A stretch of DNA of 64,000 nt from Sepioteuthis lessoniana (GCA_963585895.1 OY757921.1:49103527-49167526); one strand, 5' to 3'; counted from the first letter of the stretch, positions 1 to 10,395 are shown. The notes: generated by a model from the sequence alone, not told the origin. Numbers and translations are program-made.

Positions 1-170
1 TTAAATGTTTTCAACTATTCCTATTTAACACTAACAATTCAAATAAACATCAGTCACTTATTTACACACAGTTAAATGATTAAACAGTTCTATTTCAAGC
101 AATTCAATTTAGCATATGTCATTCGTTTGAATACAGTTTAAATATCAAACAGTACTATTTGATCCATAGA
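1..170 (-). repeat. 55-bp minisatellite, degenerate units
   Basis: Degenerate units of the form aacagttctatttcaa..caattcagtttagcat..cagtttaaatgtc on the minus strand. The same unit recurs beside B heads at 3690, 16790, 44160, 46650 and 61960. Here it follows the B head at 165-325 in minus orientation. Confidence 0.75.
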
Positions 171-325
171 TAGGACCCTATCAGGTGTTACCACTCCGTG
201 ACAGAGTTGACCTGGGAGTATTCCACATTCCCAAACAGATCGTTTAGTGCACTCGTTTTAAGAGGGGTCTTACCCCTCTGTAGAAACGCAGACGGTGTAT
301 TCTACAGCCCCTGGCCACTGGGCTG
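165..325 (-). mobile_element. B-element head, truncated
   Basis: The minus strand reads ggggctgtagaatacaccg-like sequence, then an AAGACCCCTC box, a short gap, and 'agggtcctatctatggatcaaatag' split by drift. This order is shared by about twenty copies in the window. No ORF is expected. The head ends in the 55-bp minisatellite, the usual B layout. Confidence 0.7.
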
Positions 326-454
326 TACTTGATAGAGTCTTACCTCTGGGGCAAACATTTCTATTTGAAAACTATTAGTATTAGAGAAGAATATCTGAAA
401 CCATATAAATGTATATAAGCAAACGATTATCATTATTATTTTACTCCTCGATAA
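326..454. repeat. 48-bp minisatellite remnant
   Basis: Contains one to two degenerate units of the second minisatellite (gaaaattattagtattaga / tacttgaaaccatataa). These units sit beside B heads and tails throughout the window. Confidence 0.55.
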
Positions 455-925
455 AATAATTACTGTCCGATAAAATAAAACGCAGTTTTTTCCAAGAAGC
501 GGTTGTGTCAATACTGCTATATGGATGTACTACATGGACTCTGACTAAGCATATGGAGAAAAAGCTTGACGGCAATTACACAAGAATGTTATGACCAGTA
601 TTGAACAAGTCCTAGAGGCAATACCCCACAAAGCAGCAGCGGTACTGACAACTACCATCCATCTCGAAAACCATCAAAATTAGACGAACCAGACATGTGG
701 GACACTTCTGGAGAAATAAGGACGAACTCATAAGCGATGTACTCCTGTGGACCCTTTCACAAGGACGAGCAAAAGTTGGATGACCAGCTAGAAACTATCT
801 ACAACAGCTCTGTGATGATACAGGATGTAGCCTGGAAGACTTGCTGAGAGCGATGGACGATAGAAACGAGTGGCAAGAGAAGGTCAGGGAAACCTGTGCA
901 AGAGGCACGACATGATGATGATGAT
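455..925 (+). mobile_element. YADD-LINE 3' fragment
   Basis: Conceptual translation gives SFFQEAVVSILLYGCTTW, then RRTRHVGHFWRNKDELISDV, then DDTGCSLEDLLRAMDDR, the same C-terminal order as the main copy at 1433-3272. Internal stops (for example after YTRML) and a stop in the GRAKVG region show it is dead. It ends in a (GAT)n tail at about 912-935, the family's 3' end, and is strongly 5'-truncated. It abuts an oppositely oriented RLE-LINE piece. Confidence 0.85.
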
Positions 926-944
926 GAGGATGATGATATTCAGC

Positions 945-1428
945 AGTGTAGTGATCTGGATGGTTACTATTGTCCAGATCATTCAGTCTCTTTTTCGGGT
1001 TCTTGTTGACTGTTACGATTGGCATCACCTTCACCTGCGTTTTTCACAACTTTTTCGGCTCTGCTAAATTTCAGGTTCTGGGCTTTCTTTTGTTTTCACT
1101 CTACGATCTGCTGGAAGGACAAAATTCAAGAGAAGACAAGTTCTTTGATTTTTGTCAATGAAAACTATGTCTGGTCTTCTGGTCTGGATTGGGTGATCCA
1201 TTTGTATGTCAAAGTCCCAGAGAATTTTATGGGTCTCATTTTCTTGGACAGATACTGGTTTGTGCATATACTATTTGACAGCATGGCCAAATTTTAATTT
1301 CTTTCACAATTCCAAATGGGTTACCTTTCCATTTCTGTTATACCGACTCTTGTATTTCTTTTGTGTCAATTTTCTGCATTCAATTATATAAAGATTGATA
1401 GTTTTATGTCTACCACCACATAGTGTAA
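945..1428 (-). mobile_element. RLE-LINE C-terminal fragment
   Basis: The minus-strand reading contains ENETHKILWDFDIQMDHPIQ followed by TRRPDIVFIDKNQRTC, matching the other RLE-LINE copies (13741, 20942). RPD followed about a dozen residues later by an acidic or polar position resembles the restriction-like endonuclease signature of early-branching LINEs (R2/NeSL-like). Here the expected Asp is Asn (LLLNF). The reading frame is open for only about 68 residues. The 1428 end meets the 5' end of the YADD-LINE, so one probably inserted in the other. Confidence 0.75.
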
Positions 1429-1486
1429 AACAGCCTCCAAAAACTATCGAAAAAACCCAACAAACACAAATGCCCGAAAACTAAAA

Positions 1487-2071
1487 ATGGCACAATATCA
1501 ATTAGCAGGCATATATATAAAGGAACAGACAGAATACATCCAAAATCAGAAAGATAAGATTAGAGACTCGGTGGAAGATAGACAATCTAGGATAGCCTGG
1601 CAAACAATAAACGAAGTGAGTAGAAGAAAGAGCACAGCCAAAGCAAAACTGAAAGCAGCAAACCAACAGGAAAGAATAAAACTGTGGAAACAGCACTTCG
1701 AAAACCTACTAGGAAACCCACCGAAAGTAACACATGAACCAATCACCAGAATAATTAGTAAGCAATTGGACATTAAACTTGGAACGTTCACACAAGAAGA
1801 ACTCGACTCGGTTCTCAGTAAAATTAAAAATAGGAAAGCTGCAGGGCTGGGCGAGATTCCCCCAGAAGTATGGAAGACCAGACAATTCGACGACATACTG
1901 CTCCGACACTGCAACGCAGTATATAATCAAAATCCGATAGATAGATGGATGAAGGGATGCATCCCCCACTTCCCTAAAAAGGGTGACCTCGGATTAGCAG
2001 CCAAAATCTACAATGCCCTACTACGAAACCGCATAGAACCCAAAATCGACAACATCCTTAGGAAAAACTAA
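1487..2071 (+). pseudogene. YADD-LINE ORF, RT N-terminal part
   Basis: 194 codons in one frame. The first 75 residues are a charged helical linker (SVEDRQSRIAWQTINEVSRR, ERIKLWKQHFENLLG). RT-proximal sequence follows: EELDSVLSKIKNRKAAGLGE, IPPEVWK and KKGDLG. After KKGDLG the sequence jumps to LAAKIYNALLRNRIEP. The NYRxI block usual in such RTs is missing, consistent with an in-frame deletion of roughly 12 codons (inferred from family knowledge). The frame ends in TAA after NILRKN, where relatives read on as Q-NGFRRNRSTT; NGFRRNRSTTSQILTIRR is indeed visible just after the stop. Confidence 0.85.
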
Positions 2072-2151
2072 AATGGCTTCCGAAGAAACAGATCCACGAC
2101 CTCACAAATATTAACCATCCGTAGAATCCTTGAAGGTGTACGGGAAAAAAC

Positions 2152-3246
2152 CTACAAGCGACATTACTATTTGTCGACTTTACCAAGGCCTTCGATTCCA
2201 TTCACAGAGGAAAGATGGAACAAATCCTACAAGCATACGGCATACCTAAAGAAACCGTAGCAGCAATAACGATTCTCTATAGAAACACCAAAGTAAAAGT
2301 ACGATCACCAGATGGAGACGCAGAATACTTCGACATTGTAGCAGGAGTACTACAAGGGGACACGCTAGCTTCATACCTCTTTATCATTTGTCTAAACTAC
2401 GTACTTAGAACATCGATTGACAAAATTAGAGAGAACAGCTTCGAGCTGACAAAGAAAAGAAGCAGAAGGTACCCCGCAAAAGCAATTACCGACGCCGACT
2501 ACGCCGATGACATAGCGATACTGGCAAATACACCCAACCAAGCCGAAACATTACTGCATAGTTTGGAACGAGTAGCCGCACGCATAGGTCTCTATGTCAA
2601 TGCACACAAAACGGAATATATGAGCTATAATCAAACGGGTGACATCTCCACTCTAGACAGAACCCCTCTTAAACCAGTAGACAAATTCACTTACCTAGGA
2701 AGCAGCGTCTCATCAACCGAAAAGGACATCGACACGAGGTTAACGAAGGCATGGACAGCTATCAATAGGCTATCGATCATATGGAAATCAGACCTAACCG
2801 ATAAAATGAAACGTAGTTTCTTCCAGGCAGCGGTCGCATCGATACTGCTATATGGATGCACTACAAGGACTCTAACAAAACGGCTGGAGAAGAAGCAAGA
2901 CGGCAATTACACAAGAATGCTGCGAGCAATCTTGAACAAGTCCTGGCGGCAACACCCCACAAGGCACCAACTATACGGCCACCCGCTTCCCATCACGAAA
3001 ACTATCCAAGTTAGACGAACCAGACATGCAGGACACTGCTGGAGAAGCAGGGACGAGCTCATAAGTGATGTACTCTTATGGACCCCCACATATGGCCGAG
3101 CAAAAGCAGGACGACCAGCACGAACATACATTCAGCAACTATGTGAGGATACGGGATGTAGTCCAGAAGACCTGCCAGAGGCGATGAGCGATAGGGAAAA
3201 GTGGCGAGAGAGGGTTAGGGATATCCGTGCTAACAGCACGACATAA
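2152..3246 (+). pseudogene. YADD-LINE ORF, RT catalytic core and tail
   Basis: About 365 codons open after a one-base shift near 2147-2152; the first Met is at 2215. Motif A is LLFVDFTKAFDSIH, motif B is GVLQGDTLASYLF, motif C is DADYADDIAIL, and FTYLGSSVSS follows, so all catalytic Asp residues are present. The tail carries ILLYGCTTRTLTKRLEKK, RRTRHAGHCWRSRDEL and EDTGCSPEDLPEAM, blocks found in every fragment of this family here. The enzyme would copy LINE RNA at a nicked target. This copy cannot do so because the front part is broken. Its long open frame suggests it is younger than its neighbours. Confidence 0.88.
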
Positions 3247-3272
3247 TGATGATGATGATGATGATGATGACA

Positions 3273-3495
3273 TAGTGTAAAATTTGAAACCCTATATTGT
3301 TGAAACCATATATTACTTAAAGCCATATATTACTACCAAATTATTAATATTAAATAGGAACACTTGAAAATAAATAATCGTGCGCAAATTATCTGTATTA
3401 AGATTAGTTATTTCAAGTCATAATTATTTAGAAATGACTATTAATATTTGTTTCTTGAGACTATCTAATTTCTCGCTACCACCTCAACTAACATT
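3273..3495 (+). repeat. 48-bp minisatellite units
   Basis: Several degenerate units with 'gaaaccatatattactt', 'aaattattaatattaaatag' and 'attagttatttcaagtcata' lie between the LINE tail and the next B head. They are typical of B-associated arrays. Confidence 0.55.
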
Positions 3496-3499
3496 TGCC

Positions 3500-3815
3500 T
3501 AGTCAGCTGTGGCTGTAGAATACACCGACTGCTTCTCTACAGTGAGGTAACCCCATCAAAGAGTGTCCTGGATATGACACAAAAGAATCTGATAATGAGG
3601 TATTTGGGGAATACAGAGAACCCATTCATTGCTATTGCTCTCAGATCAACTCTGGCCGGAGTGGTAGCACCTGATAAGGTCCAATCTATCGGTTAAATAG
3701 ATATAAACTGCGTAATCATGCAAAACTGAATTGATTGAAATAGAACTGTTTTGACATTTAAACTGCATACATATGCTAAATGGAATTGTATGAAATAGAA
3801 CTGTTTTTGTATGTG
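3500..3815 (+). mobile_element. B-element head plus 55-bp array
   Basis: The head starts at tcagctgtggctgtagaata and runs through caccgactgcttctctacag, ggtagcacctgataaggtcc and ggttaaatagat. Two degenerate 55-bp units follow (gaattgattgaaatagaactg, aactgcatacatatgctaaa). A GC-rich E element begins about 100 bp downstream. Confidence 0.75.
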
Positions 3816-3917
3816 TTATGGTACCTACCTACAAGGTAATGGACTATTTCTCCTCAATATATACCGACTCTATTTGACATTCGAGGAGATAATCTCCAAG
3901 CTGAGTGGAGCGTATGC

Positions 3918-4276
3918 ACTACTCTCTGGGAAGCACTGGGCTGGGACACACTTCGGTCGACCGTGTTTTATCGGTGCGCGGATCTGGTCGGGTGTGTCCT
4001 GGTTCCAGTGGCAGTCGGTCGAGGTTTGCTTTGACCGGCATCCTCGAGCCTCAGGGGGCCGTCCCCCAGGCTCTAAACCTCCTTGGAGGGGCTAGGTTTA
4101 TCGCCTGGCACCTTAGACGCCCCTTTTTAGGGGAATGCCGACGGAGCCGAGGCATTTTTGGGAATGCCGGGCGTGTCTGGAATACGACCCTGCGCCCGGA
4201 CCCACCTAAAAAAGGCCTTGTACCATACTCGTCCGGTTGGTGGGACGGAAGACAAATACCGATAACCTCCAATCTG
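3918..4276 (+). mobile_element. E element (GC-rich insert)
   Basis: About 360 bp that is clearly richer in G+C and CpG than the AT-rich surroundings. It shares order and motifs with the minus copy at 43337-43705: gggtgtgtcctggttcc, gcctcagg, tttatcgcctgg, cgcccctttttaggggaatg, ccatactcg. The CCCCTTTTTAGGGG hairpin is kept in both copies. ORFs across it read only low-complexity Gly/Pro/Arg and differ between copies, so I do not call it coding. The class is unknown; it may be a SINE-like or non-autonomous element. Confidence 0.6.
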
Positions 4277-4277
4277 C

Positions 4278-4430
4278 CTTACAGTACCGGTTGGTTTGGT
4301 TGGCTGGTTTTAATAGCATACCAACCTCTATAGGTTATTTATTGCCAGTGCCTTTTTGCACATATATATTATATATATAATTTGTAAACGCTTATTTTTA
4401 GGTTGGTTGGTTGGGTTTTATGGCATATTA
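4278..4430 (-). repeat. Stem-loop tail module (inverted partner of 6945-7088)
   Basis: On the minus strand it reads taagcgtttacaaatt, a (TA)-rich stretch, then ggcactggcaataaataacc, agaggttggtatgctatt. This is nearly the same as 6945-7088 on the plus strand. It is the 3' end type used by B and SINE-C elements. Confidence 0.7.
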
Positions 4431-4837
4431 ACCTCTTAAAGGTCATTGAATGTCAAATTCTGTTATGTATGTGGGTGTATATATATATATATATATATGA
4501 ATATTAATTGTAAATAAATAGTCCGGAATTTGTATTTTAGAATAGGTCAAAGCTTTTTTGTTTGTATACACTTGATGGTCGAAGATGAACAGCATGAAAA
4601 AACTATGTAAAAACTAGCTCTCAAAACCATAATCAACTTCTTAAAAACAACTGGCCTCCTATTAAAGATACAGGCGGTGTTACCAACACCTTCGACAGTA
4701 CCGGAAGGACATTCCTAACTGTTGTATAACGCCTGTATTCCGTAAATTTTGTTCTGTTATTGTAATATATTTGTTTCAACCAACTTTTATCTGCGTGCCT
4801 TCATTTTGACCCCTAAACACCACAACAATATGCTAAT
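4431..4837. other. Unassigned AT-rich stretch
   Basis: Holds a short (TA)n at about 4481-4498 and otherwise sequence I cannot assign. No ORF or repeat signature was seen. Confidence 0.4.
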
Positions 4838-5005
4838 GTGATTTGTTTGAAATCGGACTGTTTTGACATTTAACTGAGGGCAAACGAAAAACTATACTTA
4901 TTCTAAACTGAATTGTTTGAAATATAACTGTTTATATATATAAAAATGGATTTGTCATAAAATAACCTACGATGGTTGATATACAATAAAACCAAACAAA
5001 ACCTC
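4838..5005 (+). mobile_element. B-type 3' end: 55-bp array plus tail
   Basis: Two 55-bp units (gaattgtttgaaatataact and its neighbour) run into ggatttgtcataaaataacc..gatggttgatataca and an A-rich end. This shows the minisatellite and the stem-loop tail joined as one element. Confidence 0.65.
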
Positions 5006-5150
5006 AACCAACCATAATGTATATTAGCATACTTAAGTTATATAAACACATTATGTACATTATATATATTCATTAGCACTGATCATTGTATATGATTTCC
5101 ATTTATCTCGTTAAGTGCATTTTATTCATCAGCATAATTCATTAACTATT

Positions 5151-5152
<2 letters not shown>

Positions 5153-5216
<64 letters not shown>
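5153..5216. repeat. (TA)n microsatellite
   Basis: About 30 perfect TA units. Confidence 0.95.
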
Positions 5217-5221
<5 letters not shown>

Positions 5222-5445
5222 TATTTGCTATTTTATTTAATATTTTTTTGTTCCATTATTCTGGCTTCAAGTATTTGTAGTCTTTGCCATTTATATTATA
5301 TATATATATATATATGACCTCTTTTGAGGTCTGCATATATATGTCTAATAAAGATTAAATTGGATCTTTATTTTATGTTGATTGATATGTTTTTATGGCG
5401 CTCTTGTCAGATAAATGTCAAGAAAGAATTATTGCAATTTGACCG

Positions 5446-5448
<3 letters not shown>

Positions 5449-5516
<68 letters not shown>

Positions 5517-5565
5517 CACGCGCGCACACACACAGAATACATATATATATATATATATATATAAA
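5449..5565. repeat. (TA)n(TG)n / (CA)n(TA)n microsatellite
   Basis: TA units, about 25 TG units, a CGCG interruption, CA and TA again. Apparent ORFs of IYIYI and CVCVC on both strands are artefacts of this tract. Confidence 0.95.
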
Positions 5566-5736
5566 CAACAAAAACAAAATAAAGCAAAAATACATTCACA
5601 TAGACTATAGGTAAAAAGAAGGGAAAGAACAAAGAAAGTCATAAACTAAACGACTAAAAATCTACCCAATATCCTTAAAAATATATGCGTGTACGAGTGC
5701 CTACATACATGAGTATGCATTCGTATATATGTGCGT

Positions 5737-5737
<1 letters not shown>

Positions 5738-5796
<59 letters not shown>
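5738..5796. repeat. (CA)n microsatellite
   Basis: About 28 CA units. Confidence 0.95.
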
Positions 5797-5798
<2 letters not shown>

Positions 5799-6364
5799 CT
5801 TTTAATAATATGTGTATTCAATATCTAATGTCTGTTCTACACGTTTATAACTTTGGTCCCATTTAGTGTTCTCCAAGAACTTTGAAAATGGAATTGGAAT
5901 GTTTTTTGCAGGGGGTAGACTTGAGACTTTTTCCAATAAAGTCTTTATCAGATAATGACCTTGGGCTCAAATATGGTTTTGGAGCTTTTGCATCATTACC
6001 ACAAACCCAAGACGACCCAGCGGTATATAAAAAAACCACGAGACTTATTGAATTATAAATGGAAATATATTCAAAATGTATTGTAATGATTTTTTGGTAA
6101 TTTTGAACTGTTATTATTCTTAATCAATTCTTATAATAAATTATTACAATTATAACATATTTATTTTGTGTAGTTTTGTATGTTGATGTTAAGGTGGTTT
6201 GTGTGAGTTAATTTGTTAAAGATTTATTTATTTTATTTTTTTACATATATATTATTTGTTTGTAATATCCAATGAAGTGTAAAATTGTTCAAGTCATTTG
6301 TAAACGTGGATTGGTTGATCTTCCAGGTGTGCTCCAAGATTTTAAAGTAGTGTTTCTACGTATT
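5797..6364. other. Unassigned stretch
   Basis: AT-rich DNA with no repeat signature or convincing ORF. The ORF starting at 6272 runs from unassigned sequence into a SINE-A head and a mariner fragment, so it is a chance reading. Confidence 0.4.
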
Positions 6365-6445
6365 ATATATAGAGTATTCCCTAATGAGCCGGGAAACCCG
6401 GGTTTAATCCTAGGTCAAGTCATATCAAACAAAAGCAACCAACTG
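6365..6445 (+). mobile_element. SINE-A head, degenerate
   Basis: Reads taatgagccgggaaacccgg, ggtttaatcctaggtcaagt, catatca. This is the tRNA-like head of SINE-A, with a box-B-like GGTTTAATCC. The body is missing and mariner sequence follows directly. Confidence 0.65.
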
Positions 6446-6446
6446 T

Positions 6447-6765
6447 GGCTTTCAATTGCTACTCTATCCCTCTTACACACCAGACTTAGCTTCATCTGAC
6501 TTCTTCCAGTTTCCTTAATTCAAATCCCACTTACGTGGAAGTTATTTTGGAAACAACAATGAGGTCGTAAGTAGCGTGGAAGAATTTTTAGACGACCAGA
6601 ACGTCACTCTTTTCTGCAATTGGATCGCAATTCTCGAGAATCATTGGACAAAGTGGATTGAAGTCAAGGGGGAAAAATATTGAAAAATGAGGAAAAAATT
6701 TTTAGTTTCTCCAACTTCTTGTAAATGAGACTTAGAGGTTTTTGAACGACCCTCGAATATATAAT
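6447..6765 (+). mobile_element. Mariner transposase 3' fragment with terminal repeat
   Basis: The frame gives LLLYPSYTPDLASSDFFQFP, then a stop, then FKSHLRGSYFGNNNEVVSSV, EEFLDDQN and WTKWIEVKGEKY. The block YxPDLAxSDxxxFP contains the third catalytic Asp of the D,D34D transposase family. The end at about 6740-6760 (ggtttttgaacgaccctcg) mirrors the start of the MITE at 18271 (CGAGGGTCATTC), so it is the 3' terminal inverted repeat. The 5' two thirds of the element are gone. Confidence 0.75.
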
Positions 6766-6944
6766 TATGATAAAAATTTAACGCTGAAAGCGTTTTTAAT
6801 CAATAAAATCTTCGTAGCAATCTAAACATAAAAATGCAGAGCGATATATTTTTCAAATATAAAACAAAAACGCAATCAAAACTCACGACTTTGAATTTCG
6901 CGTTGTCAAACCTTTTGTGAGCTATTATTCGTCACCAGTTCATT
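6766..6944. other. Unassigned spacer
   Basis: AT-rich, with no feature recognised. Confidence 0.35.
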
Positions 6945-7088
6945 GCCATAAAACCCAACTAACCAACCTAAAAATAAGCGTTTACAAATCATATATATAA
7001 TATATATGTGTAAAAAGGCTCTGGCATTAAATAACCTATAGAGGTTGATATGCTATTAAAACCAGCCAACCAAACAAACCGGTACTGA
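6945..7088 (+). repeat. Stem-loop tail module
   Basis: Contains aataagcgtttacaaatc, a (TA)-rich core, then GGCATTAAATAACCT..AGGTTGATATGCT and an AACC-rich 3' end. It is the inverted partner of 4278-4430. The AACCT/AGGTT arms pair inside GGCAT/ATGCT arms. Confidence 0.75.
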
Positions 7089-7284
7089 CTAGAGTGTTTG
7101 CTAATAGCCCAGAAGATCGGGCTCAATCCCGGGTCGAGTCATACCAAAGACTCAAAAAATGGTACTTGATGCCTTCTTGCTTAACACTCTGCATTATTAG
7201 GTTCGTTTCAAGGGTAAAGTAGAGCAATCCAGGGAATGGAGTTGTACCCTCCCCTACACCTAAGGTCACCAATTTTACTTTATT
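7086..7284 (+). mobile_element. SINE-A copy
   Basis: Head gactagagtgtttgc..gctcaatcccgggtcgag (box-B-like), body aatggtacttgatgcc..gcttaacactctgcattatt..agggtaaagtagagcaatcc, 3' end caccaattttactttatt. The first bases of the head are lost at the join with the preceding tail module. Confidence 0.8.
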
Positions 7285-7415
7285 CGACACGTCTGACGTC
7301 GGTTATATTCAACTGAATAAATATGTAATCTCATCACATCCTGGAAATACTAAGTCACGTAACTCAATCTGGCGCCAAATTTCATCGTAATGTTTGCTTT
7401 TATGTTGGGATTTAG

Positions 7416-7416
<1 letters not shown>

Positions 7417-7480
<64 letters not shown>
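7417..7480. repeat. (TA)n microsatellite
   Basis: About 32 TA units. Confidence 0.95.
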
Positions 7481-7483
<3 letters not shown>

Positions 7484-7754
7484 CCATGAAGATGTCTTCG
7501 GACACTTCAACTATTGCAAATTTCTAATAATTATTATTTGGGTGGATGGTTCATTACACGTTTGAGAAAAAAGTAAGACATTGCTTTTTTTCAGAGCCCG
7601 ACCTTCCCATGCTTAGAACCAAATCTATATAAAATTTGATGCTCTTCTTTCAAAGAAATAGGGTAAAAATCATAATGTTTTATATCAAAGTTAATCGTTA
7701 ACACCATTGTTATAGGAGTGGTAAAAAGGCTGTTTACGATTCACTTTTTGCTTA
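7481..7754. other. Unassigned stretch
   Basis: No repeat family or ORF recognised. Confidence 0.35.
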
Positions 7755-7902
7755 TATCCTTTGGAAGGGCATGAATCCGCCTGTTCTACCTGCAACTATG
7801 GTTAAATAGCAGGGTAGACTGGCTCTTTTGATTTCAAAACCAGCTTTGCTTTGTTTAAAAATTGACCTTGTTTTTTTATCCTGACTATGACAGAGAAGTT
7901 GG
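7755..7902 (+). mobile_element. SINE-D 3' part
   Basis: Reads ggaagggcatgaatccg..tggttaaatagcagggtagac..caaaaccagctttgctttgttt..atcctgac, the same order as 17958-18215 and 18540-18780. It ends in a (CA)n(TA)n tract and faces an inverted SINE-D copy at 8003-8215. Confidence 0.65.
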
Positions 7903-8215
<313 letters not shown>

Positions 8216-8216
8216 C

Positions 8217-8398
8217 GTAGTCGAGGGCGACCCAAAGGGTTCTTTTTCAATAGCGGAAAGCGCCACTCCTTTCCCATGGATTGCACCACTTACCCTTGAT
8301 CCGTACCTCATAATGCTAAAAAGTACAATTTTTTAGTTACGAGCTCTGGGATTGGACCCCGGTGTCCCGAACCATTGGCGAACACTCTCACATTTGCA
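8217..8398 (-). mobile_element. SINE-A copy
   Basis: Minus-strand family order: head gagagtgttcgccaatggtt and a box-B-like ggtccaatccc, then the body ggatcaagggtaag..gcaatcc, then gggtcgccctcgactac. Confidence 0.8.
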
Positions 8399-8539
8399 TG
8401 AAATCACAGCTTGTGAATCAATACAACTTAATCGAAAATAACCGTATGTAGTGAGAGAAAAACAAATCTCGTCCTTACTTTTAATCGAAAGTAAACATTT
8501 TAAAAGTAGTCAATAAATAACCGACCGAGAATACGACGA

Positions 8540-8728
8540 TTGCACTGCCTATATTGGAATAAGACCCTCTACTTCCATAAAAAAGGATGGTCTGGGTTTG
8601 ATAGTGAACTACATCTGAAGCTTCAGTTCTGGAGCTCTGGGAAATGTGGAGTCAATGCCATAACTCCCATGTCCACTTGGCTAACGGACTGGTAGTACCT
8701 GTGACTCACACCAATGGGTCAAATCAAT
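8540..8728 (+). mobile_element. B-element head
   Basis: Contains aagaccctctacttcc, aactacatctgaagcttcag, ttctggagctctggg, ggtagtacctgtgactcac and aatgggtcaaatc. SINE-C follows directly in minus orientation. Confidence 0.65.
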
Positions 8729-8734
8729 CACCGG

Positions 8735-9048
8735 TCTTTGTTTAATGGCTTATCAACCTTCGTGGGTTATCTAATGCCAAAGCCATCCTTTTAGAACAGT
8801 AGTTACACTATTTAGCCCATAGTTGTTGTTGTTGGACAAGAGGGTTAATACCTTTCCCAAGAGTATCTGTCCGAAAGTTATAATCGCACGACGATAATTG
8901 ACACTTGCTTACGTTAGGGGTGTCGTCCAGTATTGAAGTGATTACGCCACGAGTACCTCCTCTCAAGGATATTAGTCCGAAAGTGAACGTAATAGCACTA
9001 TTGGAGTTCGAACTCGCTTACTGCGATGTCACATTCTAGCACGTTCCC
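8735..9048 (-). mobile_element. SINE-C, complete copy plus second partial head
   Basis: Plus-strand order: tail (ttaatggcttatcaacctt, gggttatctaatgccaaagc), body (taatacctttcccaagagt, gtccgaaag), head (cgtccagtattgaagtgatt, cgccacgag). A second partial body and head follows (attagtccgaaagtgaacg, ggagttcgaactcgcttac). It looks like a partial tandem dimer. GGAGTTCGAACTC contains the box-B-like sequence on either strand. Confidence 0.75.
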
Positions 9049-9094
9049 CACAAAAAATCTATTTGAAAATTATTTGTATTAGATTGGAATAGTC

Positions 9095-9510
9095 GTCGAT
9101 AGATGATTGATCATATGGAGGTCTGATCTATCCGATGAAATAAAACGGATTTCTTCCAAGCATTGGTTGTATCAATACTACTGTATGGATGCACCATGGA
9201 CGCTAACAAAATGAATCGAGAAAAAGCTAGGCGGAAACTACACGAGAATGCTGCGAGCTATTTTGAACAAATATTGGAAGCAACACCCCACAAAAAAACA
9301 GCTGTACGGCCACTAACCTCACATCTCCCAAACTATCTAAGTTAGACGAACAAAACATGCTGGACACTGTTGGAGAAGGAAAGACGAATTCATTAGTGAC
9401 ATTTTTCTATTGACCCCTTTGCATGACCAGCGAGAAATTATTTACATCAGCTCAGTGCGGACACATAATGTAGTCTGGAAGACTGCCAGAAGTGATGGAC
9501 AATAGAGACG

Positions 9511-9580
<70 letters not shown>

Positions 9581-9612
9581 TGCTGGCAGCGTGACTAGAT
9601 GATGATGATGAG
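9095..9612 (+). mobile_element. YADD-LINE 3' fragment with (GA)n expansion
   Basis: Starts in the DRLSIIWKSDL region (tgatcatatggaggtctgat) and continues to ATSILLYGC-type and HAGH-type blocks with several frame changes. The RERVRDI codons have expanded into a (GA)n tract (9513-9574). The end is agcgtgactagatgatgatgatg, the (GAT)n tail. Confidence 0.8.
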
Positions 9613-9845
9613 ATTGAAATACTTGATACCATATAACTGTGTGTAAACTGTTTTTTTTTTATTAAGAATAGTTACTTGAAGCTATAATTGTTTACTAAGG
9701 ATTATTATTATTAAGTACTTTAAACCTTATCAATGTGTGCAAATTATTTGTATTAAGAATAGTTACTTGAAGATATAATTAGTTCTTTGAAACCATATGA
9801 TTTCTTGAAATACTTGAAACTGAAAATTCGTGAACAAATTATTAG
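9613..9845 (+). repeat. 48-bp minisatellite array
   Basis: About four degenerate units with aattatttgtattaagaatag and ttgaaaccatatgatttctt. Confidence 0.65.
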
Positions 9846-9847
9846 TT

Positions 9848-10058
9848 TGCGGGGTTTGGTTTCTTTGTTTAATGGCTTATCAACGTTTGAGGGTTGCTAA
9901 AACCATCCTTGTAAAAGACCTGTAATGGTACTATTAAACCCATAAACTGGGTTCATTTCAAAGGTTGGAGTTGGAAAATGAACGAGAAGAGCTCGAACTT
10001 GCTTAATATGATGGTCTTTACACCAAGCACGTTAACCACTACTCCAATGAGACTCCTT
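9848..10058 (-). mobile_element. SINE-C copy
   Basis: Tail gtttaatggcttatcaacgt, body (shortened) ggaaaatgaacg, head aactccaatg-like end after agcacgttaaccactactcc. Part of the body between tail and head is missing. Confidence 0.7.
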
Positions 10059-10059
10059 A

Positions 10060-10395
10060 TCGATTGAATGGTAGGAATATTTGATATCATATAACTGCGC
10101 AAACAAATTATTATTGTTAAATAGAAATACATACTTGAAGCTATATAATTGTTTGTAAATAATTAGTTTTAAATAGGAATACTTAAGACCATATATAAGC
10201 GAAAATTATTTCCGCTAAGAATAATTACTCGAATCTATAATTATTTACAAATTATTATTATCATTAGTTAATTGAAACCATTTAATTGATTGGAAATACC
10301 CCAGTAAAAATACAAAACAAAACAAAGCAAAAATGATTTTGGCATTAAATGACCCAAGAAGAGTCAACATGCCGAAAAAACTAACCAACCAGCCA
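10060..10395 (+). mobile_element. B-type 3' end: 48-bp array plus stem-loop tail
   Basis: Four or five 48-bp units (attattgttaaatagaaata, gaaaccatttaattgatt) lead into GGCATTAAATGACCC..GAGTCAACATGCC and ccaaccaaccagccaa-like A/C-rich end. In this tail the inner stem is GAC/GTC instead of AAC/GTT, a compensating change. Confidence 0.7.

Larger units (their letters stand above)
1433..3272 (+). mobile_element. YADD-LINE, longest copy (reverse transcriptase)
   Basis: Non-LTR retrotransposon, 5'-truncated so that the endonuclease domain is absent. What remains is the linker before the RT, the complete RT palm, and the C-terminal tail ending RDIRANSTT, followed by a (GAT)n tail at 3245-3270. The coding region is in two pieces (1487-2071 and about 2152-3246), separated by a stop and a one-base frame shift. 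The clade is not settled. The RT and the FTYLGS and LLYGCTT blocks resemble RTE/CR1-L2-type LINEs. It is the best reference copy in the window for at least ten other fragments. Confidence 0.9.

Noticed and set aside
3905-4333. 142-codon GC-rich ORF in E as coding
   Set aside because: The corresponding frame is not open in the second E copy, and base changes do not favour third positions by eye.
5324-5642. ORFs with IYIYI/CVCVC/HTHTH runs here and at 7752-8113, 15885-16750, 35226-35414, 52421-52732 and 58977-59280
   Set aside because: They read through dinucleotide microsatellites in several frames on both strands and have no other content.
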